Notes: a model not told the origin generated them from the letters alone. A stretch of 34,756 nt of DNA from Hyphomicrobiales bacterium (GCA_017305925.1 JAFKJW010000059.1:1-34756), one strand, 5' to 3'. Positions 7,175 to 14,601 are shown, counted from the stretch's first letter. Program-made: numbers and translations.

Positions 7175-7770
7175 GAGGCATACCCGTAATGCCGGGCCAG
7201 GAGCGACAGCGCGATGCGGATGCCATAGGCGGCGGCGCGGCGGTCTTCCTTCACGATGGCGGCGACGCGTTCCAGGCTGAAGGGGTGGTCTTCGGGCATC
7301 AGGAACAGTTCGGTGAGCTGGCGCAGTTCGCGCGGCAGGACGGCCAGTGCCCGCGATACCCGCTTGCCCGCATCCAGCGCCGCGTCCGACAAATTGCCGT
7401 GCCCGCCCGAGCCCCGCCCGCCGAATTCCATGCGGGGGCTGGCCTCGATCTTCGACAATTGCCAGTCCTGCTGCAGCCGCCGCCCCGCGAACAATTGGTA
7501 GTCCGCGATGGTGCCGTGATCGGCCAGCCATTGCAGCCGGTCGATGCGGCGAAAGCCTTTCGGCGCGCCCGCCGCCACCGACAATTCGCGGTCGCAGGCA
7601 TGGAAGGCCGTGACCTTTGCCGGCGTTTCAACTCGCGCATCGGGCACAGGCATGGGCGTCGCGACAGCGGGCTTGCCACGCGCGGAGGCGCGAGCCGGAG
7701 CGCCATCATCATGCGGGCGCACAGAGGGGGGAGAAATATCCCCATCACGTATTGCGATAGACTTTCTCAT
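7171..7770 (-). CDS. DUF6456 domain protein, 199 aa, phage early region
   Basis: Residues 74-195 match the DUF6456 pattern: RIDRLQWLADHGTIADYQLF, GRRLQQDWQLSKIEAS, NLSDAALDAGKRVSRAL, LPRELRQLTEL and AAYGIRIALSLLARHYG. The C-terminal part looks like a sigma-region-4-style helix-turn-helix, and DNA binding is likely. The start at 7,770 follows GGAGGTGAGAGG and overlaps the stop of the upstream replication gene in ATGA. The 3' end overlaps the zinc-ribbon gene in another ATGA. The N-terminal segment, about residues 11-37 (ISPPSVRPHDDGAPARASAR), is unstructured and is encoded by DNA resembling the intergenic repeat at 8,660-8,750. A repeat insertion may therefore have lengthened the protein. Confidence 0.75.
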   Translation of the reverse strand: MRKSIAIRDGDISPPSVRPHDDGAPARASARGKPAVATPMPVPDARVETPAKVTAFHACDRELSVAAGAPKGFRRIDRLQWLADHGTIADYQLFAGRRLQQDWQLSKIEASPRMEFGGRGSGGHGNLSDAALDAGKRVSRALAVLPRELRQLTELFLMPEDHPFSLERVAAIVKEDRRAAAYGIRIALSLLARHYGYAS

Positions 7771-8648
7771 CCTCTCACCTCCACTTTCACATCCCCGTAG
7801 AGTCTCATCAGGTCGCCCGTGTAATGCTCGGCGATCCATTTGGCGGCGAAGGGCTTGGCCACGCTTAAGGTGTGCGGCGGCCCCTCCTTCCAATCCGCTT
7901 CGCCGAACCAGGCGGCGAATTTCGCCGCGCCGATGGCATCGACCAGGGCGCCGGCCCGCCCGCCCCACAGCGCGCGCAAGACATCGTCGGGCGGCGCGGG
8001 CGGCCCCGCCTTTGCCGCTTCCACGAAACCATCGAAGCGGCGCTGCGACAAAAACCGTTCCGCATGCACGGGGCGGTAGGTGACGTCCTTGGCGCAATAG
8101 GCGCGAAAGCCCGGCAGCGCGGCCGCCGCCGCTGCGCGGTCGAACGCCGACAGCCGCCGCCATTTCTCGAACGCCTTGGATTTGGACATCAGCGCGTCGG
8201 TGGGATAGGCGTGCCAGAAGGCTTCGAACTCCGCCGTGTACTTTTTTTGCCCCGCGATACGGGGCGAAGACGCGTCTGCCCCGGCAGACGAATCTTCTTC
8301 CTCTCCCTCTGTCTCTGCCTCTCTCTCTGGATCGGCATGCGGCTTGCGTGCCGCTGGCGGCATGCCCGCGTCCTGCACCTCGATGAAGCCGGAGACGCGG
8401 AGCAGTTCCAGGTCCACCTTTTCGGTGGCGCTGATGCGCGTGGCGATCCAGACGGAATCGTGCGGGATGCGGTTGTTGGAGCGGCTTGCCAAGAGCCAGA
8501 TCGCCACCAGGTGCAGCTTGCTGGCATCCGGCAACAGGCCGAAGGCGTAATCGTCCAGAAGTTCGTTATAGAGCTTGATCCAGGGCGGCGAGCGGTCCTT
8601 GTAATGCTGGAAGCGTTCGAAGTTCTTGACACTAAAGGTCATGGTCAT
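7767..8648 (-). CDS. phage-type replication protein, 293 aa
   Basis: The N-terminal region (NFERFQHYKDRSPPWIKLYN, LPDASKLHLVAIWLLASRSN, IPHDSVWIATRISATE, VDLELLRVSGFIEV) is the winged-helix start found in phage replication or helicase-loader proteins. A long acidic linker follows (about residues 105-130, many Glu and Asp). The middle contains FEAFWHAYPTDALMSKSKAF, a frequent phage replication motif. The tail (AAKFAAWFGEADWKEG, LSVAKPFAAKWIAEHY) resembles DnaA domain I. The start at 8,648 has GGAGGG 7 bases before it. It is second to last in function among the replication genes and probably acts with the stand-alone DnaA domain IV encoded just upstream. Initiator or loader are both possible roles. 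Confidence 0.7.
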   Translation of the reverse strand: MTMTFSVKNFERFQHYKDRSPPWIKLYNELLDDYAFGLLPDASKLHLVAIWLLASRSNNRIPHDSVWIATRISATEKVDLELLRVSGFIEVQDAGMPPAARKPHADPEREAETEGEEEDSSAGADASSPRIAGQKKYTAEFEAFWHAYPTDALMSKSKAFEKWRRLSAFDRAAAAAALPGFRAYCAKDVTYRPVHAERFLSQRRFDGFVEAAKAGPPAPPDDVLRALWGGRAGALVDAIGAAKFAAWFGEADWKEGPPHTLSVAKPFAAKWIAEHYTGDLMRLYGDVKVEVRG

Positions 8649-8659
8649 GAAGCGCCCTC

Positions 8660-8750
8660 CGGCTTTCTTCCCCCGTGCGGCGAAGCCGCTGACGGGGGGA
8701 GATGTGCGCTAGCGGGCTTGCCCGCGTGGCGCACAGAGGGGGGAAAATAA
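8660..8750. repeat. REP-like GC-rich palindromic element (CCCCCC...GGGGGG family)
   Basis: Between the DnaA-domain gene and the replication gene lies an element built of a hairpin (CCCCCGT...ACGGGGGG, about 8,667-8,700) plus a flanking segment GCGGGCTTGCCCGC and GCGCACAGAGGGGGG. A second full member is at about 17,336-17,412 with the same order of parts, and a half member overlaps the coding start of the DUF6456 gene (about 7,668-7,736). None is found outside block B. It interrupts the operon but leaves GGAGGG free for the replication gene. Confidence 0.65.
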
Positions 8751-8760
8751 TCAATGACAG

Positions 8761-9090
8761 TCATGGAACCTCGCCTTCCCTGGCGCGGGCAAGAAGTTCG
8801 CGGCAACCCTCCACTTCCGCCGCAATGCGCGGATCATCGGCCGCCAGGCGTTTGATCCGCCGCACCGCATGCAGCACGGTGGTATGGTCGCGGCCGAAAT
8901 GCCGCCCGATGCGGGGCAAGGAATGATCCGTGACCTCGCGCGCCAGGAACATGGCGATCTGGCGCGGCCGGGCCACGGCGCGGGCGCGGGAAAGGCATCG
9001 CATCGCCTCGCGCGTCAGGCCGAACCGCGCCGCCACCGCATTTTCGATATCGCCCAGAAAGATGGGCCGCTTTGCCGATGGGATGATCAT
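8761..9090 (-). CDS. stand-alone DnaA domain IV protein, 109 aa
   Basis: The DnaA C-terminal DNA-binding domain binds DnaA boxes at replication origins. Here it forms the whole protein, with no AAA+ part: the signature is RQIAMFLAREVTDHSLPRIG followed by RHFGRDHTTVLHAVRRI (residues about 43-79), preceded by VAARFGLTREAM. The lengths and start are natural, and the ORF overlaps rusA upstream in an ATGA (9,087-9,090). Such domain-only proteins occur in phage and plasmid replication modules. Together with the DnaA-domain-I-like tail of the replication gene, it suggests that origin recognition and loading functions are split over two proteins. It is followed by a repeat element, not by another gene directly. 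Confidence 0.85.
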   Translation of the reverse strand: MIIPSAKRPIFLGDIENAVAARFGLTREAMRCLSRARAVARPRQIAMFLAREVTDHSLPRIGRHFGRDHTTVLHAVRRIKRLAADDPRIAAEVEGCRELLARAREGEVP

Positions 9091-9476
9091 AGCGAATAGA
9101 TCTCCCCGTCGCGCGCTGCCGGCTCGATGGTGAGGCGCAGGCCGCGATGGCCCACGCCCCAGCCCGCGCGCACTTCACGCAGGCAGGCGCGATGGTCGCT
9201 GTCGATCAGGGCGTGATGCACGCACAGATCCACCACCGGGCGGATCAGGTGATCCAGGTCGCGGCGGCCCGCCCGCTCCTCATACGTAAGCGTCAGCTTG
9301 ACCGGCCCGGGCACGCGCCCCGGCTTGAGGCTGGCCAGCACGCCCGCCGAACGGGCGCGCCAATCGGCCAAGGCTTCGCGCGCCTCCGCCGATGGGGGAA
9401 ATTCCAGTTCCAGCCTTATGGCGTCGCGCGCTTTCAACGATCGCTTCTCCACCGGCACATCCAGGTTGAATCGCAT
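9087..9476 (-). CDS. RusA-family Holliday junction resolvase, 129 aa
   Basis: RusA enzymes are small phage-derived homodimeric endonucleases that cut Holliday junctions. The acidic metal-binding site is visible as R72-D73-L74-D75-H and, 17-19 residues later, D92-S93-D94. The downstream basic strand EVRAGWG is also typical. The lysine that follows the first Asp pair in E. coli RusA is an Arg here (R79). A strong AGGAGGAG ribosome site lies 7 bases before the ATG at 9,476. The end overlaps the DnaA-domain gene by ATGA. The context, between a small membrane protein and replication genes, is that of a phage early operon. Confidence 0.8.
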   Translation of the reverse strand: MRFNLDVPVEKRSLKARDAIRLELEFPPSAEAREALADWRARSAGVLASLKPGRVPGPVKLTLTYEERAGRRDLDHLIRPVVDLCVHHALIDSDHRACLREVRAGWGVGHRGLRLTIEPAARDGEIYSL

Positions 9477-9491
9477 GCTCTTTCTCTCCTC

Positions 9492-9614
9492 CTAGGGGCG
9501 CGGGCCGCTCGCCGCCCAGATGGCGGCGATGCAAAAAACGATCAGCAGGCAGAGCCCTGCCTGGCCTGTGGTGATGCCGGTGGCGATGGTGGTTGTGGCG
9601 ATGCCGCTGCTCAT
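9492..9614 (-). CDS. small membrane protein, 40 aa, first gene of the phage-type minus operon
   Basis: An ATG at 9,614 with GGAGCG about 8 bases before it opens a 40-codon ORF (MSSGIATTTIATGITTGQAG, then LCLLIVFCIAAIWAASGPRP). It has one hydrophobic helix (LCLLIVFCIAAIWAA) and no charged loop. It ends 15 bases before rusA on the same strand. Small single-span proteins are frequent at the head of phage early operons, and their roles range from signalling to lysis control. No family is recognised. Confidence 0.5.
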   Translation of the reverse strand: MSSGIATTTIATGITTGQAGLCLLIVFCIAAIWAASGPRP

Positions 9615-9797
9615 GGCGCGGCGCTCCGCGCGCTTGGCCGCGCGAAAGGCGCATGGGGAAAATTTGAATCAATCCGGCCCCAATCGCTCCACAGACGCGG
9701 GAACATGGAGGTTGTAGTGATACCGGTTCGCGGTTGTATCGCCGCGCGGCGAGGCGCAAAGATGCCGCCGTAAATTCGGCTACCCGGAGCGCGACGC
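9615..9797. promoter_or_regulatory. divergent promoter region of the phage-type module
   Basis: This 183-base space separates the minus-strand replication operon from the plus-strand CxxCGRC genes, so both promoters should lie here. It contains GGTTGTATCGCC (9,732-9,743), an exact copy of the 12-mer that is repeated in tandem at 3,456-3,479, and a related GGTTGTAGTGAT at 9,712-9,723. I cannot place the -35 and -10 boxes with confidence. Confidence 0.35.
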
Positions 9798-10061
9798 ATG
9801 GAAACGGGGACAATGGCGATCATCCTGATCGCCCTGTTGCGTGTCCTGCCCGTGTTGTTCGGATCGAAGGCCTGCCGCAAATTGGGGCTTGGCGCGATCC
9901 TCACCGAACTCAAGGCGCAAATTCCCGACAACGGCATCGGCCCGGTGATCGCGGACCGGCGCGGCGCGGTGCTTCTTCTGGAAGAGAATTGCCGCCAATG
10001 CGGGCGTTGCCGCCTGGGCCGCGGGCGCGGCGAAGACGGCGATGACCAAGACGATAATTGA
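9798..10061 (+). CDS. CxxCGRC mini-protein 1, 87 aa
   Basis: The product begins with a short hydrophobic stretch (MAIILIALLRVLPVLFG), then SKACRKLGLG, a GPVIADRRGAVLLLEENC core, and the metal-binding-looking CRQCGRCRLGRGRG, with an acidic tail (EDGDDQDDN). Together the four cysteines (one in KACRK, three in CRQCGRC) could bind one zinc. The next gene is a paralogue with the same order of parts and starts directly after its stop (TGA-ATG). The start has GGAGCG before it. No family is recognised. Its place between repressor and replication operon suggests a phage regulatory or host-takeover role, but this is inference. Confidence 0.6.
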   Translation: METGTMAIILIALLRVLPVLFGSKACRKLGLGAILTELKAQIPDNGIGPVIADRRGAVLLLEENCRQCGRCRLGRGRGEDGDDQDDN

Positions 10062-10322
10062 ATGACACAGGAATTGTTGTTGGTGCTGCTGGCCACCCGC
10101 GCCGAATTCGCCAGCCCCAAGACCTGCCGCAAACAACTGGTGGGCCCGATGCGCCGGTACCTCAGCCACCATGACGGCAAGGAGATGGAGGCCGTGCCCA
10201 TACCCCCCAAGGCCCTGGCCCTGATCGGGGCGCGGCGGGAAGCGGCGGTGGAATTGGCCGATTTCTGCGCCCGCTGCGGCCGCTGCCGGGAGGAGAAGAT
10301 CCTGGATTTCCGCGCCTTATAG
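10062..10322 (+). CDS. CxxCGRC mini-protein 2, 86 aa, tandem paralogue
   Basis: The layout mirrors the gene just before: an N-terminal hydrophobic helix (MTQELLLVLLATRAEF), SPKTCRKQL, a basic middle with PIPPKALALIGARREAAVEL, and CARCGRCREEKILDFRAL at the end. The shared pieces are (K/T)xCRK and CxxCGRCR, with the same spacing to the C-terminus within a few residues, so the pair arose by duplication and diverged strongly. It starts at the base following the stop of its partner and must be translated by coupling. It ends 47 bases before the operator array of the repressor gene, so read-through into the repressor gene is possible. Confidence 0.6.
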   Translation: MTQELLLVLLATRAEFASPKTCRKQLVGPMRRYLSHHDGKEMEAVPIPPKALALIGARREAAVELADFCARCGRCREEKILDFRAL

Positions 10323-10368
10323 GCCCTGAGACATGTCATGCGGCAGCCCCTGTGAGGCCACCGGGTTT

Positions 10369-10447
10369 ACAACTTTCGTTGTCACCGTTCAACAACTAAT
10401 ATTGTATTTGATATCCACAACCAATGTTGTAATATGCATACAATTGT
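10369..10447. promoter_or_regulatory. four-site operator array for the CI-like repressor
   Basis: There are three near-identical palindromes, ACAACTTTCGTTGT (10,369-10,382), ACAACTAATATTGT (10,392-10,405) and ACAACCAATGTTGT (10,417-10,430), and a shorter ACAATTGT (10,440-10,447). Their centres are 23, 25 and 20 bases apart, about two helix turns each, all within 90 bases upstream of the repressor start. This is what a cooperative, autoregulated repressor operator looks like. The stretch is AT-rich against its surroundings and must also hold the repressor promoter. Confidence 0.75.
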
Positions 10448-10459
10448 AGAGGTGCGTGT

Positions 10460-11152
10460 ATGAGTACCTTGGCCAAACGGTTGCAGGAAACGATGGAGCG
10501 GGCGGGCCTCACCCAGGCCGCCCTGGCGCGCAAGGCGTCGGCCTTTTTAGCCTCCGGCGAAAGCGTGTCGCAGCAGGTGGTTCAGCATTTGACCAGCGGC
10601 CGCAACACCAATTCCAAAAGCCTGGTGCCCATCGCAAAGGCGCTGGATGTGAGCGTGGAATGGCTGATGACCGGCGAAGGCGGCCACTTCGCCGTCAAGG
10701 GCGGGGCGGCCAATCTGCGCACGTCAAAGGCGGCCCGCGATCAGGCCAGAGACAGTGAACGCGTGCCGGTGTTGGGCATGGCCGAATGCGGGCCCGACGG
10801 CTGGTCGCTGTGGAACGGCGACATCATCGACACCATCCCCCGCCCCATGAACCTGGCCGGCGCGCCGAAAGCCTATGCCGTCTATATCGTGGGCGACAGC
10901 ATGGAGCCGCGCTATTATTCCGGCGAGTTGGCGCATATCCATCCGGGCAAGCCCGTCACCATCGGCGCCTTTGTGCTGGTGCAGATCCGCCCCGACCATG
11001 ACGGCGAAACGCCCAAGGCGGTGGTGAAACGGCTGATCAAGCGCTCGGCCACCAAGGTCACCCTGGAACAATATAATCCGCCCAAGAAGTTCGACATTAA
11101 AACGGACGACATCGTCTCCATCCACCGCGTGGTGGGGTCGGGTGAGTTTTAG
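10460..11152 (+). CDS. CI/LexA-like phage repressor (XRE HTH + S24 peptidase), 230 aa
   Basis: The N-terminal HTH_XRE domain (about residues 4-72: LAKRLQETMERAGLTQAALA and KSLVPIAKALDVSVEWLMTG) binds DNA. The C-terminal S24 domain (about 100-225) carries the autoproteolysis dyad, S147 in VGDSMEP and K190 in AVVKRL. The probable self-cleavage bond is C110-G111 in MAECGPDGW; Cys-Gly cleavage is known in phage P22 repressor. RecA-stimulated self-cleavage on DNA damage is therefore expected. The ribosome site AGAGGTG precedes the ATG at 10,460. The four upstream palindromes indicate autorepression. It is the only clear lysogeny gene in the region: no integrase or structural genes accompany it, so the cassette is a remnant or a domesticated module. 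Confidence 0.88.
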   Translation: MSTLAKRLQETMERAGLTQAALARKASAFLASGESVSQQVVQHLTSGRNTNSKSLVPIAKALDVSVEWLMTGEGGHFAVKGGAANLRTSKAARDQARDSERVPVLGMAECGPDGWSLWNGDIIDTIPRPMNLAGAPKAYAVYIVGDSMEPRYYSGELAHIHPGKPVTIGAFVLVQIRPDHDGETPKAVVKRLIKRSATKVTLEQYNPPKKFDIKTDDIVSIHRVVGSGEF

Positions 11153-11205
11153 CCGTTACGGATAGTGAAGCGATTTTGAACGTGCCCTTTCCATTCGGGA
11201 TCATC

Positions 11206-11790
11206 ATGCGCCTCGATGCGCGAAAGCCTCTCCGGCTGCTGCTGGCCGCCGCGTTTTGGGCGGTGCCCGGCGCCGCCTTCGCGCAAGGGTCCACAGAATA
11301 CGACATGCCTGCGCCTTGCCGTGCGGAGCAGATCTTCGCCCGCGCCGCGGAAGGCTTCATCGCGGAACGGATCAACGCCGAGCGGGCGCGGCTGATGCCC
11401 CATGCGCCCGCGCTGAGGCGCGACGAGCAACTCTCCCGCATCGCGGAGCTTCGGGCGTGCGAGCTGGCGCACAGCGGCAAGCCCCTGTCGCATCTGGACG
11501 GCAACCGGCATTTCGAAGCCGCCGACATCGTTTATAGCGTGTTCGGGCAATATGGATCGGTGGCGGAAAATCTGATGCAGATGGACGCGCGGGACAGCAC
11601 GTTCGGCGCCGAGGAATTCGCCAAGGCCGCGGTCGATGACTGGATGAACAGTCCCGAACACCGGCCGCACATCCTGGACCCGCGCTACAATCTCAGCGGC
11701 ATCGGCGTCGCCCGGATCGGCGGCGAAGCGGTGGCGACCCAGGTTTTCCACGGCCCGCCCAAGCGAACCGCGCCCGCCAGATCGCGGTGA
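11206..11790 (+). CDS. secreted CAP (SCP/PR1) domain protein, 194 aa
   Basis: The signal peptide is LRLLLAAAFWAVPGAAFA, cleaved before QG. The CAP domain follows: AERINAERARLMPHAPALRR, HLDGNRHF, YGSVAENLMQMD, VDDWMNSPEHRPHILDPRYN and LSGIGVARIGG. It has the usual WM-SPEHR-IL signature of bacterial CAP proteins, which are exported and of mostly unknown activity. The ATG at 11,206 is preferred because it starts directly at the signal peptide; a non-ATG start 10 codons earlier is possible. It follows the repressor by 53 bases on the same strand but is not phage-like. It probably marks the return to host chromosome. Confidence 0.82.
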   Translation: MRLDARKPLRLLLAAAFWAVPGAAFAQGSTEYDMPAPCRAEQIFARAAEGFIAERINAERARLMPHAPALRRDEQLSRIAELRACELAHSGKPLSHLDGNRHFEAADIVYSVFGQYGSVAENLMQMDARDSTFGAEEFAKAAVDDWMNSPEHRPHILDPRYNLSGIGVARIGGEAVATQVFHGPPKRTAPARSR

Positions 11791-11800
11791 CGGGCCGCGA

Positions 11801-11841
11801 TTGATCTTGCGCAAGGGGTTTTGCGCCCCGCCGCGTACACT
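11801..11841 (+). promoter_or_regulatory. FNR/FixK-type promoter of exoD-copB
   Basis: TTGATCTTGCGCAA (11,801-11,814) has a perfect left half-site and a right half CGCAA seen in alphaproteobacterial FnrL/FixK boxes. A -10-like TACACT lies at 11,836-11,841, 28 bases from the box centre. That places the box near -41, the usual position for activation. The exoD start follows at 11,869. Confidence 0.5.
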
Positions 11842-11868
11842 TGGCTTTTGCGAATGTGCGGCGTTTGC

Positions 11869-12492
11869 ATGAGCCATTCTAAGCCCATTTCCGGCGACGA
11901 CCGGCCGGACATTCCGGCGGCGGAGGCATCCCGGCTGGTGGAAAGCGTGCTCGGCCAGGTTCCGGCGGATGGCGTGACGGTCGCCTGGATCCGGGAGCAT
12001 CTCCTGCTCCGCTCGCCGGAGATGCTGTTTCTGGCCTTCACGCCATTCGCCGTCCTTCCGGCGACGTCGCCGGTGGCGGGCATTCTACTGTTATGCACCG
12101 CCACGCCGCTGATCTTTCGCCGCCGGAACATCTTCGTTCCCCTGTTCACCGGCCAAAGAAGGCTTTCCGCCGCGCGGTTCGAGAAAGCGTCCAGGCTCCT
12201 CCTGCGCATATTGAAGCGTTACGAAGCCTATGCGATGCGCCGGCCGCATCCGCCGTCCCGCCGCCACACGCGATGGACGGGATTGTTGATCGCCGTCCTG
12301 GGCGCGGCCCTGCTGGTGCCGCTGCCGTTCAGCAATGTGCTGCCCGGTTTCACCGTCGGCACCGTGGCGCTGGCCTCGCTGGAACAGGACAACAGGCTTT
12401 TGATCCTGGCGTCGCTTATGACCGTCGTGTCGCTGCTGGCGGTCGCGCTGGAAGCCATGCCGGTCTATCATCTGGCCTTAGGTCTCCTTTAG
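11869..12492 (+). CDS. ExoD family membrane protein, 207 aa
   Basis: ExoD-family (PF06055) proteins are inner-membrane proteins first linked to exopolysaccharide and alkali tolerance in Sinorhizobium; their molecular role is unclear. The pattern is typical: an N-terminal helical part (EASRLVESVLGQVPADGVTV), a first hydrophobic pair (MLFLAFTPFAVLPATSPVAG, ILLLCTATPLIF), basic linker RRRNIFVPLF and ARFEKASRLLLRILKRYE, then LIAVLGAALLVPLPFSNVLP and LASLEQDNRLLILASLMTVV. The ATG at 11,869 (MSHSKPIS) fits family length; an upstream in-frame ATG at 11,821 would overlap the proposed promoter. The stop is 11 bases before copB, so the two are likely one operon. Confidence 0.8.
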   Translation: MSHSKPISGDDRPDIPAAEASRLVESVLGQVPADGVTVAWIREHLLLRSPEMLFLAFTPFAVLPATSPVAGILLLCTATPLIFRRRNIFVPLFTGQRRLSAARFEKASRLLLRILKRYEAYAMRRPHPPSRRHTRWTGLLIAVLGAALLVPLPFSNVLPGFTVGTVALASLEQDNRLLILASLMTVVSLLAVALEAMPVYHLALGLL

Positions 12493-12503
12493 AGGGCGGC
12501 ATC

Positions 12504-14591
12504 ATGCACGATCATGTCGGTCACTCCGGTCACCGGGCCCCCACCAGTCTTACCGGGGCCGCGCCTCACGCGCACGACCCCCATGGTGCGCATCACGCGC
12601 ACGGGGCCCATGCGGGCAAACCGGACGGCCATGATCATAGCCACCACGATCACAGCCATATGGTGTCCGACTTCAAGCGGCGCTTTTGGATCTGTCTGAT
12701 ACTGACCGTGCCGGTCCTGATCCTGTCGCCCATGCTGCAGGATTCGCTGGGCCTGTCGCTGCGTTTCGCGGGCGATGGCTATGTCCTCGCCGCCATCTCC
12801 AGCGCGATCTATTTCTATGGCGGCTGGCCGTTCCTGACCGGCCTCAAACACGAATTGTCGGGGCGCAATCCCGGCATGATGACCCTGATCGGCGTCGCCA
12901 TCACCGCGGCCTATGCCTATAGCCTCGCCACGGTCTTCGGCCTTTCCGGGATGGATTTTTTCTGGGAGCTGGTGACCTTGATCGACATCATGCTGCTGGG
13001 TCACTGGATCGAGATGCGCTCGGTGATGGGCGCGGGCGCCGCACTGGAAAAACTGGCCGCGCTGATCCCCGACATGGCGCATCTTCTGGGCGATGACGGC
13101 GGCACGCGCGATGTCGCGGTGTCGGCGCTCAAAAGCGGCGACCGCATCCTGGTCAAGCCGGGGGAACGCTTTCCCGCCGACGGCGTGATCGAAAAAGGCC
13201 GCACCTCCGCCAATGAAGCGATGCTGACCGGCGAATCCCGGCCGGTGGCGAAAGCGGAGAACGACCCGGTCATCGGCGGCGCGATCAATGGAGAAGGCGC
13301 GGTGACGGTATCGGTGCGCCATACCGGCAGCGACACGTTCCTGTCCGGCGTCATCAAGCTGGTGGCGGACGCCCAGGCCAGCAAATCGCGCACCCAGGAT
13401 ATCGCCAACCGGGCCGCCTTCTGGCTTACCGTCTCGGCGCTTTCGGTCAGCGCCGCGACCTTGCTGGCCTGGCTGTTTCTGGCGCCGTCCGGGCTTTCCT
13501 TCGCCATCGAGCGGGCGGTCACCGTTCTGGTGATATCCTGCCCGCATGCGCTGGGGCTGGCGGTGCCGCTGGTGGTGGCGGTCTCCACCTCGATTGCCGC
13601 CGCCAACGGGCTTTTGATCCGCGACCGCTCCGCCTTCGAGAATGCGCGCCGCACCCAAGCGATCGTCTTCGACAAGACCGGCACGCTGACCAAGGGCGCG
13701 TTCGGCATTACCGACATTCTTCTGTTCGATCCGGGGATGGACGAGAAAACGCTGGTCGATTATGCCGCCGCGGTCGAGCGCAATTCCGAACATCCCATCG
13801 CCAAGGCCATCGCCGCGCGGTCGGCCGAACCATGGGTGGTGGACAATTTCCGCGCCATTCCGGGCAAGGGCGCGGAAGGCGACGTCAAGGGCCGGGCCGT
13901 CAAGACGGTGAGCCCCGGCTATCTGGCCGAACACAAGATCGCCGCGGGCGATCCTCGGATTGCCGAACTGAACCGGCAAGGCAAATCCGTCATCTTCGTG
14001 CTGATCGACGGCGCGCCCAAAGGCGCCATCGCGCTGGCGGACATGGTGCGCCCGGAATCGGCCCCCGCCATCGCCCGGCTAAAAGCGATGGGCATCCGCT
14101 GCATCATGCTGACCGGCGACAAGCGCGAAGTGGCCGAATGGGTGGGCGCCCAGGTCGGCATGGACGAAGTGATCGCGGAAATCCTGCCGGGCGGCAAAGC
14201 CGAAACGATTCGCGAAGTGCAGGCGCGCGGACTGGTCACCGCCATGACCGGCGACGGCGTCAATGACGCGCCCGCGCTCGCCCAGGCCGATATCGGCATC
14301 GCCATCGGCGCTGGAACCGACGTGGCCATCGAGGCCGCCGACATCGTGCTGGTGCGGAGCAATCCGGCGGACGTGGCCGCCGTGATCGGCCTGGCCAAGG
14401 CGACCTACGGCAAGATGATCCAGAATCTGGTGTGGGCGACCGGATATAATGTGATCGCGATTCCCGCCGCGGCGGGCGTATTGGCCCATTGGGGCATCGT
14501 GCTGGGCCCGGCCGTCGGCGCCGTGCTGATGTCGGCCAGCACCGTCATCTGCGCCGTGAATGCACGGCTGCTGCACCTGGACCGCAGATAA
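12504..14591 (+). CDS. copB: CopB-type heavy-metal P1B ATPase, 695 aa
   Basis: P1B ATPases export metal ions across the inner membrane using ATP. The motifs are all present: His-rich N-terminus with no HMA domain (about 18 His in residues 2-52), TGES (242-245), the intramembrane metal motif C346-P347-H348 (ISCPHALGLAVPL), phosphorylation site D390-K-T-G-T, SEHPIAKAI nucleotide motif, and MLTGDK plus TGDGVNDAPALAQ hinge. CPH rather than CPC defines the CopB subgroup, commonly associated with copper (Cu(II)/Cu(I)) or silver. Eight membrane helices are expected. It follows exoD by 11 bases and is followed by Met/His-rich small genes, which fits copper handling. The operon promoter carries an FNR-type box. 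Confidence 0.9.
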   Translation: MHDHVGHSGHRAPTSLTGAAPHAHDPHGAHHAHGAHAGKPDGHDHSHHDHSHMVSDFKRRFWICLILTVPVLILSPMLQDSLGLSLRFAGDGYVLAAISSAIYFYGGWPFLTGLKHELSGRNPGMMTLIGVAITAAYAYSLATVFGLSGMDFFWELVTLIDIMLLGHWIEMRSVMGAGAALEKLAALIPDMAHLLGDDGGTRDVAVSALKSGDRILVKPGERFPADGVIEKGRTSANEAMLTGESRPVAKAENDPVIGGAINGEGAVTVSVRHTGSDTFLSGVIKLVADAQASKSRTQDIANRAAFWLTVSALSVSAATLLAWLFLAPSGLSFAIERAVTVLVISCPHALGLAVPLVVAVSTSIAAANGLLIRDRSAFENARRTQAIVFDKTGTLTKGAFGITDILLFDPGMDEKTLVDYAAAVERNSEHPIAKAIAARSAEPWVVDNFRAIPGKGAEGDVKGRAVKTVSPGYLAEHKIAAGDPRIAELNRQGKSVIFVLIDGAPKGAIALADMVRPESAPAIARLKAMGIRCIMLTGDKREVAEWVGAQVGMDEVIAEILPGGKAETIREVQARGLVTAMTGDGVNDAPALAQADIGIAIGAGTDVAIEAADIVLVRSNPADVAAVIGLAKATYGKMIQNLVWATGYNVIAIPAAAGVLAHWGIVLGPAVGAVLMSASTVICAVNARLLHLDRR

Positions 14592-14601
14592 AGGCGCCTT
14601 C

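Noticed and set aside
6950-11152. Complete prophage
   Set aside because: Repressor and replication genes are present, but no integrase, att repeats, terminase, capsid, tail or lysis genes are seen within the window. Only an early-gene cassette is supported.
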